A DNA stretch of 64,000 nt, from assembly GCA_947626415.1 (NCBI GenBank), contig CANQSA010000002.1:1-64000 (forward strand). The letters run 5' to 3'. Both the position numbers and the translations under genes were made by a program. How positions within the stretch are numbered: position 1 is the stretch's first letter; every line of letters starts with the position of its first letter. Shown one piece after another: positions 62,043-64,000 of the stretch. Source of the DNA: an uncultured Lachnospiraceae bacterium. GTDB lineage: Bacteria; Bacillota; Clostridia; Lachnospirales; Lachnospiraceae. Under the pieces are notes generated by a model. That model had not been told where the DNA came from and ran no database searches. It saw only the letters and a program-made list of their open reading frames with translations.

Positions 62043-63226
62043 AGCAGACCGCCTTTTTTCCATACGACCTGGTTGACAATACCGGTATAGGACTGAATGA
62101 TCTTTACCACTTTTGTGCTGACATTCTCCTCTATATAATCCGGCACTGGAATCCCCTCGTCTTTCTTTTCATTCATCCGCACCGCAAGCTCTACTGCCTG
62201 CAGCAATCCCTTCCCGGTGATCCCGGACAGTACAAAACACCCTTTTTCCAATGCTTCCGGTCTCTCCGTAGACGTCCGGATACAAACTGCCGGAAACGGT
62301 TTTCCGATACCGGTAAAAAAGCTGCTCTCCTCCGGAAGCGTACCGCTGTCGGAAACTACACAGAACGCGTGCATCTGCAGACAGTTATAATCATGAAATC
62401 CCAGCGGCTCATGCTGCTTTACCCGTTCATCCAATAAAAATCCGCTCTCTTCCAGACGCTTCCTGCTTCTCGGATGACAGGAATACAGGATCGGAAGATC
62501 ATAACGGGCCGCCATCAGATTGACCGCTTCAAATAAAGAGCGGAAATTTTCTTTTGTATCGATATTTTCTTCCCGATGTGCGGAAAGAAGGATATATTTT
62601 TTCTTTTCCAAACCCAACCGGCTGTGGATATCACTGTTCTCGATCTCGGCAAGATTTTTTCTAAGCACTTCCGCCATAGGGGATCCGGTCACAAAGGTTC
62701 TTTCCTTCGGCAGACCGCACTCCGCAAGATATCTTCTGGCATGTTCTGAATACGCCAGATTGACATCGCTGATGATATCCACGATCCTGCGGTTCGTCTC
62801 CTCCGGAAGACACTCGTCCTTGCACCGGTTTCCGGCCTCCATATGGAAGATCGGAATATGCAGCCGCTTCGCGCTGATCACGGACAGACAGGAATTTGTA
62901 TCGCCCAGCACCAGAACCGCATCCGGTTTTATGGCAGCCATCAGCTGATAAGAGGCGGAAATGATATTTCCCATCGTTTCCCCCAGATCCTGCCCGACTG
63001 CGTCCAGATAGACGTCCGGATCCTGAAGTTTCAGATCCCGAAAAAATACGCCATTCAGCGTATAATCATAATTCTGCCCCGTATGCGCCAAAACAGTATC
63101 AAAATAATTTCTGCATTTTGGGATCACAGCGGAAAGGCGGATGATCTCCGGGCGCGTGCCTACGATGATCAATAATTTTATTTTTCCGTTCTCCTGAAAA
63201 TGAACACTTGAATAATCCGATCTCAT
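62039..63226 (-). CDS. capG: CapG-like UDP-GlcNAc 2-epimerase family
   Basis: A 395-residue non-hydrolysing UDP-sugar 2-epimerase of the WecB/CapG type. GTRPEIIRLSAVI (substrate loop), HTGQNYDYTLNG, VLGDTNSC, HMEAGNRCKDECLPEETNR and SDSGTLPEES are the family motifs. Between capE and capF-like genes it most likely performs the last step to UDP-N-acetyl-L-fucosamine, not ManNAc formation. GGGAG precedes the ATG. Confidence 0.88.
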   Translation of the reverse strand: MRSDYSSVHFQENGKIKLLIIVGTRPEIIRLSAVIPKCRNYFDTVLAHTGQNYDYTLNGVFFRDLKLQDPDVYLDAVGQDLGETMGNIISASYQLMAAIKPDAVLVLGDTNSCLSVISAKRLHIPIFHMEAGNRCKDECLPEETNRRIVDIISDVNLAYSEHARRYLAECGLPKERTFVTGSPMAEVLRKNLAEIENSDIHSRLGLEKKKYILLSAHREENIDTKENFRSLFEAVNLMAARYDLPILYSCHPRSRKRLEESGFLLDERVKQHEPLGFHDYNCLQMHAFCVVSDSGTLPEESSFFTGIGKPFPAVCIRTSTERPEALEKGCFVLSGITGKGLLQAVELAVRMNEKKDEGIPVPDYIEENVSTKVVKIIQSYTGIVNQVVWKKGGLL

Positions 63227-63250
63227 CTTTTCTCCCTGTTCTTTCTGCGG

Positions 63251-64000
63251 TTACTGCCGACCGGCTTCCATGTTTCTGAGTTCCTCTTTAATATAAGGAA
63301 GCGTCAGCAGCTTTTCTTTTACTTCTTCTACGTTCAGTCTTCTCGTATTGTTGGAATTAAATTCAGTCAGCGCATTCCGTTTGGTATCTCCCTGGCGGAA
63401 ATATTTATCATAATTTAAGTCCCGCTTATCGCACGGAACACGGTAAAATTTCCCCATATCAACCGCATTGGCACATTCTTCATTAGTAAGCAGGGTCTCA
63501 TAGATTTTTTCCCCATGCCGAATCCCGATCATCCGGATATTTGCTTTATCCGCTCCGAACAGCTCGCAGACCGCTTCCGCCTGAGTCCGGATCGTACAGG
63601 CCGGCGCTTTCTGTACCAGAATATCGCCGCTCTCTCCATGTTCCATCGCGAACAGAACCAGATCCACAGCTTCCGCAAGCGACATGACAAATCTCGTCAT
63701 AGACGGTTCCGTGATCGTGACAGGCTGTCCTCTTTTAATCTGTTCGATCCAGAGCGGGATTACGCTTCCTCTGGAACACAGAACATTTCCGTAGCGCGTA
63801 CAGCAGATCTTGGTCCGCTCCGGGCTTACTGTTCTGGATTTGGCGACGATCACCTTTTCCATCATCGCCTTGGAAGTCCCCATGGCGTTCACAGGATAGG
63901 CCGCTTTATCGGTCGAAAGGCAGACGACCGATCTGACCCCTTCCTCAATCGCCGCCGTCAGAAGGTTCTCTGTCCCCAGGACATTGGTACGCACCGCTTC
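63251..64000 (-). CDS. capE: CapE-like UDP-GlcNAc dehydratase, partial
   Basis: The C-terminal 249 residues of an SDR enzyme cut by the window edge; the reading frame is open to base 64000. The sequence STDKAAYPVNAMGTSKAMMEK carries the NAMGTSK motif in which Met replaces the usual SDR Tyr. This is typical of CapE-type inverting UDP-GlcNAc 4,6-dehydratases, the first step to UDP-N-acetyl-L-fucosamine. GNVLCSRGSVIPLWIEQIKR and the C-terminal TRRLNVEEVKEKLL support it. The N-terminal dinucleotide-binding part lies outside the window. It precedes capG by 24 bp. Confidence 0.88.
   Translation of the reverse strand, partial: EAVRTNVLGTENLLTAAIEEGVRSVVCLSTDKAAYPVNAMGTSKAMMEKVIVAKSRTVSPERTKICCTRYGNVLCSRGSVIPLWIEQIKRGQPVTITEPSMTRFVMSLAEAVDLVLFAMEHGESGDILVQKAPACTIRTQAEAVCELFGADKANIRMIGIRHGEKIYETLLTNEECANAVDMGKFYRVPCDKRDLNYDKYFRQGDTKRNALTEFNSNNTRRLNVEEVKEKLLTLPYIKEELRNMEAGRQ

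Overview
The window looks like a chromosomal segment of a Gram-positive anaerobe of the class Clostridia, most likely a gut Lachnospiraceae. This is inferred from gene content, not from a database search. The signs are a zinc-type S14 and a four-cysteine adenylate kinase, a KOW-domain protein between map and infA, an L17 with a large insertion, AGGAGG ribosome binding sites, consensus sigma-A promoters, lipoproteins and sortase substrates, and an arabinan-degrading gene set. Almost every gene lies on the minus strand.

Region 1 (1-18.6 kb) is accessory. It holds a broken GNAT fragment, a secreted protein with a BspA-like leucine-rich segment and five fibronectin-III-like repeats (plus a decayed repeat copy downstream), and a deleted IS1634-type insertion sequence. 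A heterodimeric ABC exporter follows, with an AgrA/AgrC-like two-component pair whose kinase has no sensor domain. Next come a GH51 arabinofuranosidase, two paralogous mini-XRE regulators flanking a tiny plus-strand gene, a GH43 arabinanase lipoprotein, a MATE pump and a PduL-type phosphotransacylase.

Region 2 (18.6-39.7 kb) is the S10-spc-alpha ribosomal superoperon, read from rpsJ (39.4 kb) leftwards through secY, adk, map, infA, rpmJ (GTG start), rpsM, rpsK, rpsD, rpoA and rplQ. It continues into ecfA1-ecfA2-ecfT, truA and rplM-rpsI. Promoters are visible before rpsJ, before rpmJ and before rplM. A multi-helix leader precedes rpsJ, and strongly structured spacers sit between adk and map and between rpmJ and rpsM.

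Region 3 (39.7-53.6 kb) contains argG with ARG-box-like operators, a YfhO membrane protein, a divergent zinc-type ABC binding protein and permease with no ATPase gene, a DUF1016-type nuclease-like protein, two HAD phosphatases, an AraC regulator, a SanA/YdcF protein, a small Nif11-like protein, pnp and rpsO. Upstream of rpsO, two perfect DnaA-box 9-mers lie 33 bp apart in an AT-rich spacer.

Region 4 (53.8-64 kb) is cell-surface biology. It has an XRE regulator fused to a membrane and extracytoplasmic region, then a sortase module (membrane partner, sortase, and a secreted substrate ending in a QTGD-type sorting signal). The window ends in a capsule or exopolysaccharide locus encoding a CapE/CapF/CapG-like UDP-N-acetyl-L-fucosamine pathway, an acyltransferase, and a family 2 glycosyltransferase. 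The glycosyltransferase is interrupted by one extra base in a run of nine G, which makes it a candidate phase-variable gene. I judge that the most interesting single observation in the window. I see no rRNA, tRNA, CRISPR array or prophage.
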